The notes beneath the pieces were generated by a model. The model saw only the letters and a program-made list of their open reading frames with translations, searched no databases and was not told the origin of the DNA. Source: Cheilinus undulatus (Eukaryota; Chordata; Actinopteri; Labriformes; Labridae). Taken from it: DNA of 64,000 nt. The stretch is taken from the NCBI RefSeq assembly GCF_018320785.1, contig NC_054872.1, positions 22,650,769 to 22,714,768 on the forward strand, given 5' to 3'. The translations under genes and the position numbers were made by a program. How positions within the stretch are numbered: the stretch's first letter is position 1; every line of letters begins with the position of its first letter. Below are positions 36,079-49,700 of this stretch, piece by piece.

Positions 36079-37243
36079 GTCTCTTCACCACTGCCAATTG
36101 GTCAGCATACATGCAGCTCCAGAGACAGAATGTCTGTTTGGACCCTGCTCCTCAGGTTGTAGGTCTTGACTGCATAGAGTCTTTGGGAGAACACAATTAG
36201 CAACTGCAGAATGGGAGTCTTTTAGACCTTTGGAGTTTTTTAGCCTGTGTTGTACTGTATTTGTTTATACTGCTGTGCCTAATACCACATGCATCTTCCC
36301 AGTTAATTATGAGATCATAAGAATAATAATAACCAACAGTTTATCACCTCTATCATCAGGCTGCACATTTTCAGATTATGGGCAGTAAACTTGGTTTGGA
36401 AATAACTATAGTGTCAGTACTAATGAGTCATTTCAGGGTTTGAGTTTTCAATAATGTGAGAGTACTCTTGACATGTTACTTTTCTCATTATGTAATAACA
36501 ATGAAATATAGAGTTAACAATGCTACCAATCTTGTAAAGACAAATTGATTTTTAAGGGAACATCGCCCACTCTGCTCATTTGAATGGACAGTTACAGCAT
36601 GGCATTACATAGCCTGACCGATCACAATGACTAGCATACTAGGATAATTTGAAACTAGTGTTGTTGTCCTGAGATAACAAGAAAATAAGTTGAGATATTT
36701 AAAGAACACTAACTTAGGTCATGATCATTGGAAAATGAACTCATTTATCCCAAGACAATAAGACAGATGACTCAAAATATCAAGGAGAAATATGTCCTCA
36801 CAAGGCTTCTGTAGCTTGATTTGTCTTTCAAGTTGAATTAACAACAGTATTGAACTAATAAATGATGATCAAGCAAGAAACAGTAATAATAATAATAATA
36901 ATAAGAGAATACAGACAAGAGCTTGCATTGAACACATGAACAAAATTGAAAGGTTAGGCATTTGGTGTGTAGAAACCCTGTGAGTAATGGAATTTGATTG
37001 GAAGTTCAGTATCATTTTGTTCTAACACATTAAGAGTCTTATGTTATCGCTTTAAAATGGAAAAGGAAAAGAAATATTACTAAGTACGTAAGTGAGTAAG
37101 TGTGGTGAGTCAAAAGTGTGTCAGATTCCCACTGAAACTCTCCCAGCTCAGGCTGTCACTTGCAAATTGAAATATGTGATGTTTCTAAGGTAGAAGACAA
37201 CAGAGGAAAAACATGGAATTCTTAGAATCAGCCTCAGATTTAC
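36079..37243. other. Intergenic stretch, no gene seen
   Basis: AT-rich non-coding DNA. A TAA microsatellite occupies about 36882-36903. Confidence 0.4.
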
Positions 37244-37758
37244 TAGCTTTTTATAGGAAATTATATTGCAACTTATATAACATGTTGCAATATAATTTCC
37301 TATATTGCAACATGTTGCGATATAGGAAATTATATTGCAACATCTTATATTGGTTTGACTGACTTACAGTTTTTACTTAAATAACATGTTGCAATATAAT
37401 TTCCTATATTGCAACATGTTGCAATATAGGAAATTATATTGCAACATGTTGCAGTATAATTTCCTAGCTTTTTATAGGAAATTATATTGCAACTTATATA
37501 ACATGTTGCAATATAATTTCCTATATTGCAACATGTTGCGATATAGGAAATTATATTGCAACATGTTATATTGGTTTGACTGACTTACAGTTTTTACTTA
37601 AATAACATGTTGCAATATAATTTCCTATATTGCAACATGTTGCAATATAGGAAATTATATTGCAACATGTTGCAGTATAATTTCCTAGCTTTTTATAGGA
37701 AATTATATTGCAACATGTTATATAAGTAAAAACTGTAAGTCAGTCAAACCAATATAAA
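37244..37758. repeat. 221-bp tandem array built from alternating palindromes
   Basis: TAGCTTTTTATAGG begins at 37244, 37465 and 37686, an exact 221-bp period, and the first two units are almost identical. Each unit alternates TTGCAATATAATTTCCTAT with its reverse complement ATAGGAAATTATATTGCAA, joined by the self-complementary AACATGTT. A spacer, GGTTTGACTGACTTACAG, occurs forward at about 37352 and 37573, and in reverse complement at about 37732-37749. The array as a whole therefore has an inverted end. Almost any single strand of it can fold into hairpins. It lies immediately beyond the likely polyadenylation site of tnfrsf11b. An apparent 65-codon frame inside is a by-product of the repeat. 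Confidence 0.92.
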
Positions 37759-37802
37759 CCTAACCTGTATTTAAAAAAGGAAACATTTTTTCAAAAACTG
37801 AT

Positions 37803-37808
37803 TTTATT
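37803..37808 (-). terminator. Candidate polyadenylation signal of tnfrsf11b
   Basis: AATAAA on the minus strand (within CTGAATAAAAT), about 880 bases past the tnfrsf11b stop codon. The implied 3' UTR includes an AAT microsatellite (38212-38238). Confidence 0.5.
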
Positions 37809-38211
37809 CAGAACATTGGACAATAGTGTTCACGAGTTACACAAGCTTAAAGAGGACCAGTCAGGCATATATACAATAAAAGACCAGACATTTCATAATA
37901 TAAAAGTGATAAAACAAAATATAAAACAAATATCACTTCATGAACTTGCAGCATTTGGAATCCAGTATTTCTTATAAAGTAATAAAAACAAGCCTTTACA
38001 TACTCATAAGAGAAAAATTATATTTTTTTTAAATAGAAAACACATTGCACTCCTTTGTACATTCATCAAGCTGACAGTTTTAGAAAAAAACATAATTCAG
38101 ATGAGCTTTACTTGCCAGCAGTCCAGAACAAACCAACAAACAAAGGGAAACTGTAGAAAATACACAGATTTCATTATGAAACCAAATCCTTCCTCTTAAT
38201 CAGCGAGAAAG

Positions 38212-38238
38212 CAATAATAATAATAATAATAATAATAA
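38212..38238 (+). repeat. AAT microsatellite in the tnfrsf11b 3' UTR region
   Basis: About nine uninterrupted AAT units between the tnfrsf11b stop codon and its likely polyadenylation site. Confidence 0.85.
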
Positions 38239-38684
38239 AAAACACAACATTTGCCAGCCTTTCTTCCATAAAATAGTGATATCTACATCTTAAATAGTTT
38301 TTTTTCACAGAATCTACTCAAAAAAATTCCAGGAAACATTTGATTGTATTTTCTTTTGGTGGGTTTGCCTGGAATACACACGTGGAGGAGCTATTAAAGC
38401 ATGTTAGATGAATCACTGCAGACTGGTAGTTTACATTGTGGGTGAACATCAGCATCCCTTGTATCCTCATATAAACAAAATGCTCTTATTTTGAAATGGG
38501 GTTTTGATAGGAAAAATCCTGCTCTTTTGTTGCAGATGGAAAAATATACATGAAGGCACTTAGCTTGATATCCTTCCATGATATCTTAGAGACCTGATAC
38601 TATCTGACCCCCCCCCCCATATGTTTTACGTCTGATGATGCATTAGTGTTATTTTATGCGTCTCCAGTTAGTATCTCCAGTTCC

Positions 38685-39079
38685 CTATTCATTTAAAGGC
38701 TTATGTGGCTTAAAACATGACTCATCCTGCAGCATATTAACAAACATCTTCTCATACATCTTGTGAGCCGATGTGGTTCCAATGATGCGGCTGATCTTCT
38801 TCAGGACTCTCAGCAGATAGCGTGGCGCCCCCTGGTTGCGCATCACTCTCAGACTATGAGACAATCCTTTGGCTAGATCCAGGTCATAGTTTACTGTCTT
38901 CCAGAGGTGAAGAAGCTGTAGGATGTACTGTCTGGGTGAGCAGGTAGAGACAACAGCTCGAACGTCCTCTTGGTGTACTTTGACTCCTGGAAGGCTGCTG
39001 GTGATCGTTAAGAGGTCATCTAGGGTCAGGTTTTTTAAGCCATTGCAGCGGGAGACTTTTCTCTCACAGTGGTTCACTC
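38685..39079 (-). CDS. tnfrsf11b: tnfrsf11b last coding exon: second death-domain-homologous repeat and C-terminus
   Basis: A 395-base coding part after acceptor TTGTCCAG|GAGTGA. It reads [19 protein letters not shown], then [38 protein letters not shown] and a final helix to [16 protein letters not shown] and TAG. The tail extends nine residues past the conserved cysteine, whereas in human OPG a cysteine is the penultimate residue. Confidence 0.9.
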
Positions 39080-42000
39080 CTGGACAAACAAGGTAAAAGC
39101 TTTAAAACACAAACTCTACTATAAAAAATGGTTGAAGTGGGGGTCTTTTCGGGTTTTATTGTACCTTGTATGATGCCGTACAGCTTGTCCTGGTCTTTGT
39201 TCTGCTCTCTCCACAGTCGTAGCAGCTGGAGGACCTGCTGCTGGGGAGAACAGGCCTTCTTTAGCCTCTCTAGACTCTTGTGATCCACCCTCCGCCCGGG
39301 GAGACTCTCCAACAGGCGCTCCAGGGGCACCGAGGACAGTCGCAGAGAGGAGAGGGACTGGAAGACTGCCTCCTCGCACAGTGTCACATCTGGATTGTAT
39401 GAGAAAGAGAGAAATGGAAAAACACCATTTTAATATTGCCACAGCTTTAAAATCCTAAAACAAGCACTGGAGTGATTAAAGTTAAAAAAAATGCTTAAGC
39501 TAAAAAACAATTCTACTGAAAACAGTAAATATATCTTGCAGTCTTTGCTTTAAGGAACAGCTTTATCAGACTAAGCTGTATAACAGCATCTACAGGTAAA
39601 CAATGCCAAGCCGGTTGGTTAGTGCAGCTAATGTCAGAATTGCTGACACACTCCATTCAAGTAGCACAGCCCACATACAACTTTTTTCAGTTTTCTACAT
39701 CCAAATATTGCCAAAATATCACCAAACCACTCCAAGCTACAAGATAACAGCTGATCTCTGTTCTTATTTATATCCACACAGTAGAGCAGGAAGAGCAGGC
39801 CCATTAAACCAGAGCTATAGCCCAAGACCTGGGCAGCTTAGACACATGTAATCAGCATTGTTGGCTTACAGCTATTACTCATCCTCATCATTAGTTAAAC
39901 ACATTAGTAATTCTGGCGATAGCTAGCAAGGGGACAACATTTAATCATGTGTAAAGCTGTCACATTTCCAGAATTTCACCAGTAAAAGTACCTAATTCCA
40001 CCAAACAAAAATGGGCTCCTGGCACACAAAACTGGCAAATTTAGTTGTTTTCTATTTCCAATGTACAAAATAAAAAGTGTAACTAAACAAATGCCAACGA
40101 ATGCATACCAAAAATAAAGTATTTACTATGAATTGATCATCTTAAAGAAGTGTATGCTGTGATTTTGTTCATTGTCTATAATTTCTTCTTTCAGTTTCAC
40201 AGTCTACCAGTCTACTAAAGGAATTCAAAAGAATTGGGGAAACAAATGGTTCCTGACCTATTTCCTTGGAGCACCCTTTACTTGAATCATAAAAAAATGC
40301 TGAGTTCCCCCGGGACAAACACAGAAAAAGATATGGATTGCTTACATGTTGTGATGCAAAGAAAAGCAGGAAATATTACCGTCTCTCTTCTATGCTCTGT
40401 CATCTTTATGAAATGCTAAAGAGACAAAATAAAGTGTATTTTCCAACCACTGAATTAAAAAATGCCATAAAGTGACAGCGATCATATCTTTTAAATGACG
40501 TTATCAAAAAAGTATTGAAGTATTTTCTCAACCTCATTCATTTTTCGACTAATTGTGCCCATCCCCTTAACCCTTAGATAATAAATGCAGTGTGATGGAT
40601 TTCCTTACTCAGCCTTTTGAGCCAGTATGGTTTAAAATTTACCCTCACTTATCATTAGTCACTGGTGGTCACAATGACGGCTCGAAAGAATAAGCTAACA
40701 AGGTTTCACTTCTGATTTTTGGTTTTAGAAGTGAGTGTATTTGGGAAACAGTCTTTCACAGTCCTTTCCAGTCAAAGTGGTTGTAAGCTCAGAGGATGGT
40801 TTTAGGCATATTTAGTTACTGGGAAAATGATCAGACATGTAAAATGAATTTTTGAAAGGGCATTTATTCATACTACATAACTGGTACAAGACCACAGTCT
40901 GACTTATTGGTTTGATCTCCTCAGAGACCCACTGGTGTGTCATAGGTCTGGATTTGTTAACACTTTTTTGTGTGTTAAGACTGTTGGTATGTAACTTGAC
41001 CGCAGGAGAAATAAGGATTTCCTCTCTTTTTGTTCCTCATTGACTACACCAGAACTACCCTGGACATCAGTGTCACGTATTAGAGCAAAATGAAAAACAC
41101 AACCAGAGTGCACAGTGAACTAGGGCTTATTATAAAATGACTGTGCAAAAACACTTTTCTGCTGAAATGAGCTGCACCAGCTACACACTATGTCATCATT
41201 GCACGCCTCACATTTTTTGCAAGATAAGCTCTGTGTAACGTAGAAAAAAGTGAAGCACAGGGATTTCTCTGCATTTTTTCATGAAAACAAAACCTGACAT
41301 TTAGTAGCTAGAATTGTTGCCTCCATTTATCTTTCTTCACACTTTCTTCTTCCTGTAGCCCTACTGAAATGAAAATATGACATTAGGCCCTTACATAATG
41401 TTAGTTCAAGATGAGATATTTAAACAATATAAGTTTATGAGACAGGTGTTACAGGAGCGGCAGTGGCATTGTGTAACAACAGAACTGATGTGCTGTATAC
41501 CAGAGTATGTGGCGCTTTCCCTGTGTGTTTACACTTAGTGCCTCTTGAGCCTCTACAAAACTGGAACTCAATATAAAATTATGCTGGGACTCAAATATGT
41601 AATTTAGGGTCTCAGTCTAAAATTACAAAGGTGAAGTGGCAGCAGATGTTGATTACAGCGCTGTCACAGAGTGGCATGTTTAAAGGCTACTGTTTTACAT
41701 GTTGAGTCTGAGCTGCAATCACTGCTGTTAAAAAATACCAGTTTGGAAATGCAAAACTTTCATTTGCTTAAGTATCTTCTAGAGCAGTGTATCTCAACCT
41801 TTTTTTCTGTCAAAGAACCATTTAAAAAATTGAAACAAATGCATTGATAAAAATACCCCTTACATTCCACATTTCTATGACTGCCAAGGGATTCATTTAG
41901 CAATAGACTTTAGAAGATAAATCTCTCAAACTATCTTCAATGCAATAAAAATGCCTTTAATTGTAAAGAATGGTGACGCAGACCTTAAAACACATTTTGA

Positions 42001-43753
42001 TACATTTTGGCACATCCGCTGAAGTGGTGCAAGTCTATACCTTGACCTCAACACTGGTCTGGTTTCAGGAAAAGGGCATATGAGGCGAATTTTATCAATG
42101 ACACTGGAGTACCTAATAATCTGCAAATTTAAGGTAATTCTTGGTTGATTTGTAATAATTTTGAAGGCAACCTGACAATGCCAGAAGGTACCCTTGGGTG
42201 TTGAGAATGACTGCCTTAGAGGTCAGCTCTAGAGCCCAGGTCAAACTTCTAAAACTATATCAAACAGGATAGTTACTCTTTGGTCTAAACTGGGCTTAAG
42301 GTCTATTTCATATTGGGTGCAATTTTTTTGGGCCGTGCTCTGGCGCCATTTCTCCCTCCTTCTCTCTCTTCCACTGGTCTGCTTTGTTCAGTCCCTGATC
42401 CCACTTGCATATGTACACACTGGCATGGTCTATAAATGCCCTCTTTGTAAAGTGCATTGAGATATGAAGTGACACTGCACAGACAAAGATTGATTGATTG
42501 ATCTCCTGCATGAATCATGCCTGAGATCACCTCTTCAAGCAGACACAGTGCCCAAGTGGGTATACTTGTGTTCCCACTAGGGCTGTCAAGATTAATCACA
42601 TTAATCAGGATTAACTATGGTCCACAATAAGTGCACTCATTTTCTTTAATTGTGATTGACTGCATGCTTTATTGTCGCTTTCAACATACGTGGTTAGGCC
42701 ACGACAGTGTCTCCCTGCAGCCACAGTAAGTCCACCAATGCCTCTCAAAGTCTCAGTTTAAAAAAACTTGGTAATCTCAGTGGAAAATCAAAAGTCATCT
42801 GAACAATGTGTTATCAAACATTTACCTTTTTACTGTTTTCTTATTTCCTTTTCAATAGATAGTTTTTCTGTGGCTAAGGCCGGCCACACACTAGATGATT
42901 TTTTTAATCTGAAACGATTTTAAAACCGTGAGAGACCACAGACTTCAGGACAATTTCCAAAGATTTTTTATCTTTAATACTCTGAAGACACACACTAGAC
43001 GACTCAGCCAGACTGTCAGATCACTGGAGACCACACACCTGCCGACCTGCCTACCTGCCTACAACCTCGCGTGATCACGTGACTTCAGAAAAAACAAAAC
43101 AAAATACGGATGACGGTCAATACCATCTTGCTGTCCCTCCACAACAGGCTGCCCTGGCATGAGTTGCAGGTGCAGCAAAAATCATAAAACATGGGAAAGA
43201 CTCAGGATGAAATCATGGCTGAAATGAAGGTACAGTTTTGTTTATGGTTGTGAGTGGTGAAAGTACATATGATCCAACTGTGACGCTACCCTTATTGGTT
43301 GCTGTGGGTACTCCGTCAGAGGCACCACAACCTACAATCGTAAATATCAAATGTGTTTGATATTTTGCGACAAGGGTCCTCTCGGGATACGCCCCACGAT
43401 CATCGGGGGGAGGCAAATCTTGTCCCGAATCGGGCTTAAAATCCTGTAGTGTGGTCAGCCTAAGTTCACGTTCAAATCTTCCATCTACCTATGAAAGCAG
43501 GTCAGTAACTAAATTGGATGCCTATTAGCTGCAGTTTCAGACAGACATAAGTGAATTTTAATAATACGATGAAAAGGGTGTATTTAATCGTGATTAACTA
43601 CAGAAATCCTGAAATGAATTAATTGCAATTAAAAATGTTAATCTTTTGACAGCCCTACTTCCCAACAATGTCACAAACTTTGGGGTTAAGTGTACTCTGA
43701 TCCAAGCCTGGGTCTTAATGTGAAACTACCCTGAAAAGCCATGAAGTCCCTGG

Positions 43754-43787
<34 letters not shown>

Positions 43788-46700
43788 CAGTTTTGCTTTT
43801 AATAAGTCATGCCTTCATTGGTACAAATTTCATGGGAGGTTGGATTTGCTTGTACTTACACCTTTTTAAAATATCAAGGCTAAGAGTGATGCATAAATAG
43901 AGGTGTGGCTAAGTTAACAGACAGGTTTATTGTGCTGTAGCTATTTGCCAGGAGGCCTAAAGCCCACTATCACTCATATTTTTTGCTTTATCTATGTAGA
44001 CCTAAAGTGAGTTCTAGAAAGCTTTTCCAAGTGATAACCACCATCACTGGGCTTTAAAAATACACTTTAGAAACGGATGGGTGATGTCCCTGAGACTCTG
44101 TCCATGCTTTATGTCTGTGGTTGAGTTCACTTGGAAACAGCTATAGTAAAACAACTGCAATGTTCCATCTTTGCTTGTTTATTCTAGATAACTGCACATT
44201 CACAGTTATTACGCTTAATTTCCAGTTGCTTGGTCACATAACAGGAGCCAGACAGAGAAACAACAAACTCATAAATGCTGGAATAAATCACAGTAAATAT
44301 TCAGCAATTTTCCCCCAAATTAAACAGAAATGCACTCGCCTTTGCTTTCCAACTAATTACATTCCTCAAAACAAATTCTTAACTGGTAAAAAGTGCTTAT
44401 ATTTCACATAATGGCTCTCATTAGGTTCAATTTGAACCTTATACTCATTACAGTAAAGAGGCAGAATGCTCAAAACCAGAGATGATGTGAAACTGTGGAC
44501 ATGAAATTTCAGCTTTGATGCTGTTATGAAACATTTATCTGTTCCTGTCTGCGTGGGAACTTTGATGATTAATTTTCACAAAATAAAGAAAATCTTTTAG
44601 AAACCCCAGTCTTAGGTTAATACGGCTGAATTTACTGTTAAAGACAATATCATTTTTTTCTATGCTGTCGGGGAGTTTTAAGTGTGGCTTCTCCTGTAAT
44701 TGACACTGACATGCTGGTGGTTACTCCAAATCACATTGCAACTTTGGGAATCCCAACTGCTTTCAATTTCACATTTTTATTTAAGAAATGTTAAATTGTT
44801 CCAGGATCTGCTGCAGAGACTCTGTGGTTGTGTAGTTCACAGAAAGACAATTTGTGAATGAATGTTTGAGGAGAGCGTCACCCTCCCTCGAGGGACAACA
44901 GTTTTGTGTGTTTACTAAGTGTGCCGGGGTCTTTGCATCTGCCTGTGTGTTCTGTCTGTGGTTTGTTAGGCTTTAGGAATTCATTCATTCTTAGAGCTTA
45001 TCATCTCACATTAATTGTCATCATGTGCCATAGTTACACTATGAGTAACAAAGACTAACCAGCTTGACTTGTGCCTGACTCAGTTTCCTCTCTCATTGAA
45101 GTTTGAGGATATGACAGTTGGAGGAGTAATTGATCCATCATGGGTCGTTATGACATTTGTTGCTGTAAACATCCCATTCAACCCTTTGCTCTGGCTTTAC
45201 TCTCAAGTGTTGGTGTTTTTTAGACACGCAAGAATTTTGGAAAAGAAAGGAATCCGGACGATGAATCTGACCGAGGAAATCCCCTGCCTTGAGGAATGAA
45301 AACGACCGCATCGCTGAAATAGCTCAGTACGGACAGATTTTAACTTGTTGACAATTGAGGTTTGCTCCAGAAAAGCATCACATGGTGTGTATTTACACAG
45401 TAAAAACAATCTCCACTCTGATTTACCCCTGCATTAGTCCCTAAACCTCCCATAGTGTTACTGTGAGGAGTTTTACTGCTGTAAACATAATGTGAATGGG
45501 AATATCTCACCTGTGTGGCACATGCTGTGATGGTGAGAGCATTCTGGGACGGCTGTGCCACAGACGCTGTCTGAAGTCAGTGTGCCCCATCTCAGTGTCT
45601 TTAAGCCGAAATCAGAGCAGTTTCTGTGGGGCTGACACGGCTCTGTGGAGGAGCCCCCACTGGAAAAATGACCAGGAGGACAACGCTCACATACAGTGTC
45701 ACTCACTGGTGTACCTGGAGGAGAAACAAAAAAAAAGAAAAGAAAGGATTTTAGTAGATTAACACCGGACTTTATCAGTATAAATCTGATGTTCCTGCTG
45801 TGAAACAATAGTAAGATATACAAGAGATCTGTCCTATAGAAACAATGGCCTGTCATGAGGTTGGAGATAACGTTTTTAGTTGTAAATTGATGATTTATGA
45901 CACAAAAGTGGGTCACTGAACTGTTTCCAGTAAATGGTGATTGTGTACCTGAAAGAAAAGGCATACAAAGTCTATGATGAAAGGAAACCTTTAGCAGATA
46001 AGCATCCGTGCCTTTTATTCTTTCCTTTTTCTTGTCATAATGTATAAATTTCAGTTATTTCCTCATGATTTCCACTTACTTATCCCCTTTACTTGGGATA
46101 AAAGAGCTAGTTTTCCCAAGATAATAAGGTATAAAGAAATTATAAAAATAAAATTGAGTTGTTGAATTTTTTTTAATAATGTGGGTCTCGATTTTTCTCA
46201 TAGTCAGTGGTGATTAAGGACACCATTTGAAATGCTAATATATTAATGTAAACATCAAATTCATTATCTTTATACTCCTTTCTTTGACAAAACTATGGCT
46301 AAATGTTCCTGGTTTATGTTCATTTATTTCCCGCTTTTACAGTTTGTAAAATAAATCATAAGTAAACTTCCATTATACTTTCTTTAACACTGTAAGGATA
46401 GTAGTTGTTTAACCTATGGAGGGTGTATAAGCCCTTTGTGGCCTTTTTGGTCATTCTTATTTTCTTTTTTTGACAATTTGGACTGTGTTAATGCTAACAC
46501 CATACAATTTGGAGGGTAAAAGTTTGAATAGAACCTGTTAAGGGTCAATAATAAGCTCTGTACACTTTTTGTGTACACTCAGGGTGTTTGTGACCAAAAA
46601 TGCCCCATTGAAACCCATTAGAAATGTAATTTTTTTATCCTGCAGCCATTGTAGTATAAGAATGGGAATTTTATGATAGCAGGCTTTTATTTAATTCATG

Positions 46701-49700
46701 AATACCACTTAGTGTAGCAACTTCATAGGATGCCATCTTCATGGTATATTCGTGATTGGATAAACTTTTGATGACCTACAGTTAGGACTGGGCAATAAAT
46801 TGAAATTACGATTAAATTGCAATTTGTCCCAGTGACATTTTCAAATCGCAGAAGGAGCAAAGTTTCTTTAACCTGAAATGTGTTTTAAAATACCTGTTAA
46901 ATACATTTTTAAGGCAGAGATGTTATCCTTGATACATAATGCAAACATTTAAGAGTCATTGGTTTAGTATGTTTATTTTATTAAAAATGAGGACATTAAA
47001 TCCTCATTCTCTTCAACAAAACAAGTCATATCAAATTTGCAAGGAGTCAAAATAATCACAGTTGGATATTAAAAACAAACAAACAAACTAACAAACAAAA
47101 AACTGTTCAGCCTTAGTTCACAAAATATTGTGTTTGCCTGAGCGCACCATCAGGCAGGTTATGCTCTTCATGTCCTTGGATATTACCAGCGGCACTGGAA
47201 AATAATCTGTTAAAAAAAATCCAAAAAGTCCACACCTTAAGGGCAGAGTAAGGGTCAGATGGGGTGGGTAAGCATGACCTAGGGTACTGTCTGTGTGGGA
47301 ATTAAGGTTCCCACAAGTCCCAGCTCATGCTGTGGATAACCCAAGAGCCCAAAGAGTGCTGGTGGTCTTTAGGTGCATTACCAGGAGTGAAAAGGCATGG
47401 ATAAGAGACGCTGCCAAGTTTGACTCTGGCTACCTGCCAAAGTGACTGTAACTCTATTTGACATGAATTTTAATCTATGAATTTTTGTAAGTTGGAAAAC
47501 TACCTTTTTGAGATGACACAAACAGAATATTGAGTCTTCAGGCATTTACACAACTTACAAAGAAATAAAAGTTACCTGCCATTTTTTTTACTATGCATGC
47601 ACAGAAAATCAAAAACAAATTAAAGCTTTTTTGGAAAATTTTTGCTTGATTCCTAGAGTTGAATCTCATAGATCATAATGGTGGTTTTTCTGTAACTTCA
47701 GCATTTTATCTCATACGTCAGCTCTTTTCCTTGTGTGAACATGATCTACAGCTCACACTGAAGCTGATGAAGCATCAAGATCACCAGATTCTAAGAAGTA
47801 CAACCACACTGACATGTGATGAGTTATCAAGGTGACAGATGACTGTGTGAATGACTTCATGACTCACTCTGTGTCTATATCATGATTTTGAATGGGAAAG
47901 GGAAATCCCACGCAGGTTGGCTGAGGTTAAAGTCAGTACTATAACCATAGTGACATGTGACTTCACTGCAAAGTGGTTTTTCAGCTGATTTTTCAGAATG
48001 ACACACAAGGAAAAAATGACTAATAACTGGTTATTTCTGGCTGAATTGTCAGATAAAGTGTCCGTATAGAAAACTACTGAAGGTTTGCTAGTAATGAGTT
48101 ATAATAATATAAGTAGTTACATTTACAATAAGGGATAACTTCAAAAAAATACAAATATCATATTTATGGCATTTAAAATATATATATATATATTTTCATT
48201 TCCTGAAAAATGGTAATTTTGGAGATAAGAGGTTTTGGCCATATGGCAGCGATATTTAAAAGTCCTGTGATAATGATGATGTTGATGTTTGAATAAGATT
48301 ATAATGTCTGAAAATTTACAAAAGCAATAGTTATCCATTACTGATTTTAATGAACAGTGTATTGTATTTTGCACTATTAATATAATCTATTATGTAATAC
48401 AGCCTCACAACGTTGCTTTCTTCACCCAGCATCAGCCCTCTTATCAGTGATATTTCTTTTTTTGTTATTCAGGTCTTATATTATCTAGTACAGTGATTCT
48501 AAACCATGGGGCCGCGGCCTAACCATGGGCCGTGAGCGCCTGCTAGTGGGCCGCCAAAAAAATCCTTTTTTTCACCTGTGGGCCGTGAGGGCCGCGAGGA
48601 GTAAGTATTGGCCGCGAGACGCTCAGTTGTAATACACCTCCCCGCCACTTGGTGGCAGTAAGGCATTAGTCAGTTGACTAACAAGCTCAAACAAGCAGAA
48701 GAAGACAGCCGCGAGTCTAGAGCAGAAGTTATGAATAAGTTTTTTGGTGTAATGAATGAGTTGTTTATAATGAGGTATAATTTCACACATTCACTGATAT
48801 GAGGCATAAGGCTGTAGAGCAGTAATACTCAACTCGCGGCTCTCGAGCCACATGTGGCTCTTTAGTACCCAGTTGCGGCTTTTTTAAGGCTTACTTGGGA
48901 AAAACAAAACCTTAAGTAAAACCCTTTATGAAGCTAAACACTGTCATCAGTAAAGATTCACAATAGGTCACATCAATAAATCTCTTACCCACACACAGAA
49001 GACTGGCTTTAACTTCCAAATTTAAGCGTTTATTATTTTAAATCCGTATTTTATTACCGTCGCATGTGCTCAACGGAGGAGTGTGTGTGTAAGAGAAGAG
49101 AGAAGAGGAAGTTCGCCAGTGGTGCATCTCTTCAGTTTGTTCATTCATCGAGGTGTTTAATCTGAAGCTTCCCATTTCCTCGTTTTAACTTTTTCTCCAG
49201 CCACATCCTGCCGATGCTCTCTCACACACAGATCTTATGACAATTGTGCCAATGCGCGTCATCAACGAGCATAACTCACACGGATCACACATGGAGATAA
49301 CGTCATATCTAGTAAAAGTTGTCCAAATGTGGGTGTTTTATTTGATCTTTAATGCACTAATGATCATAAATATTGTCAAAAGAGCAGAAATATAAAACCA
49401 AAGCTCCAAAATGAGGCAGGGTGAAACGATGTGTCTGGAGAGCTGCAGGTGTGAGGCAGGGCTGGTTTTAGTCATTTGGAGGCCCAGGGCAAAGACCATT
49501 ATGAGGCCCCTCCACCTTTAAATAAAGAATTAATAGGAAGTGGAAAAAAATTATAACGTATCTCTTTTATGTTAATGAAGCCACAGAACTCCAGTAAAGG
49601 CCCCAGTGTGAGCTATAAATACCCAAATAGCCAACTATCATTCATCATTTTCTTTGAAAAGCATCTCAGAGTTCAAACTCAGCACAGTCTAATATCTAAA

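Noticed and set aside
37386..37583. 65-codon frame with repeating LQYNFLYCNM units
   Set aside because: The repetition comes from translating the palindromic tandem array; it is not a protein-coding repeat.
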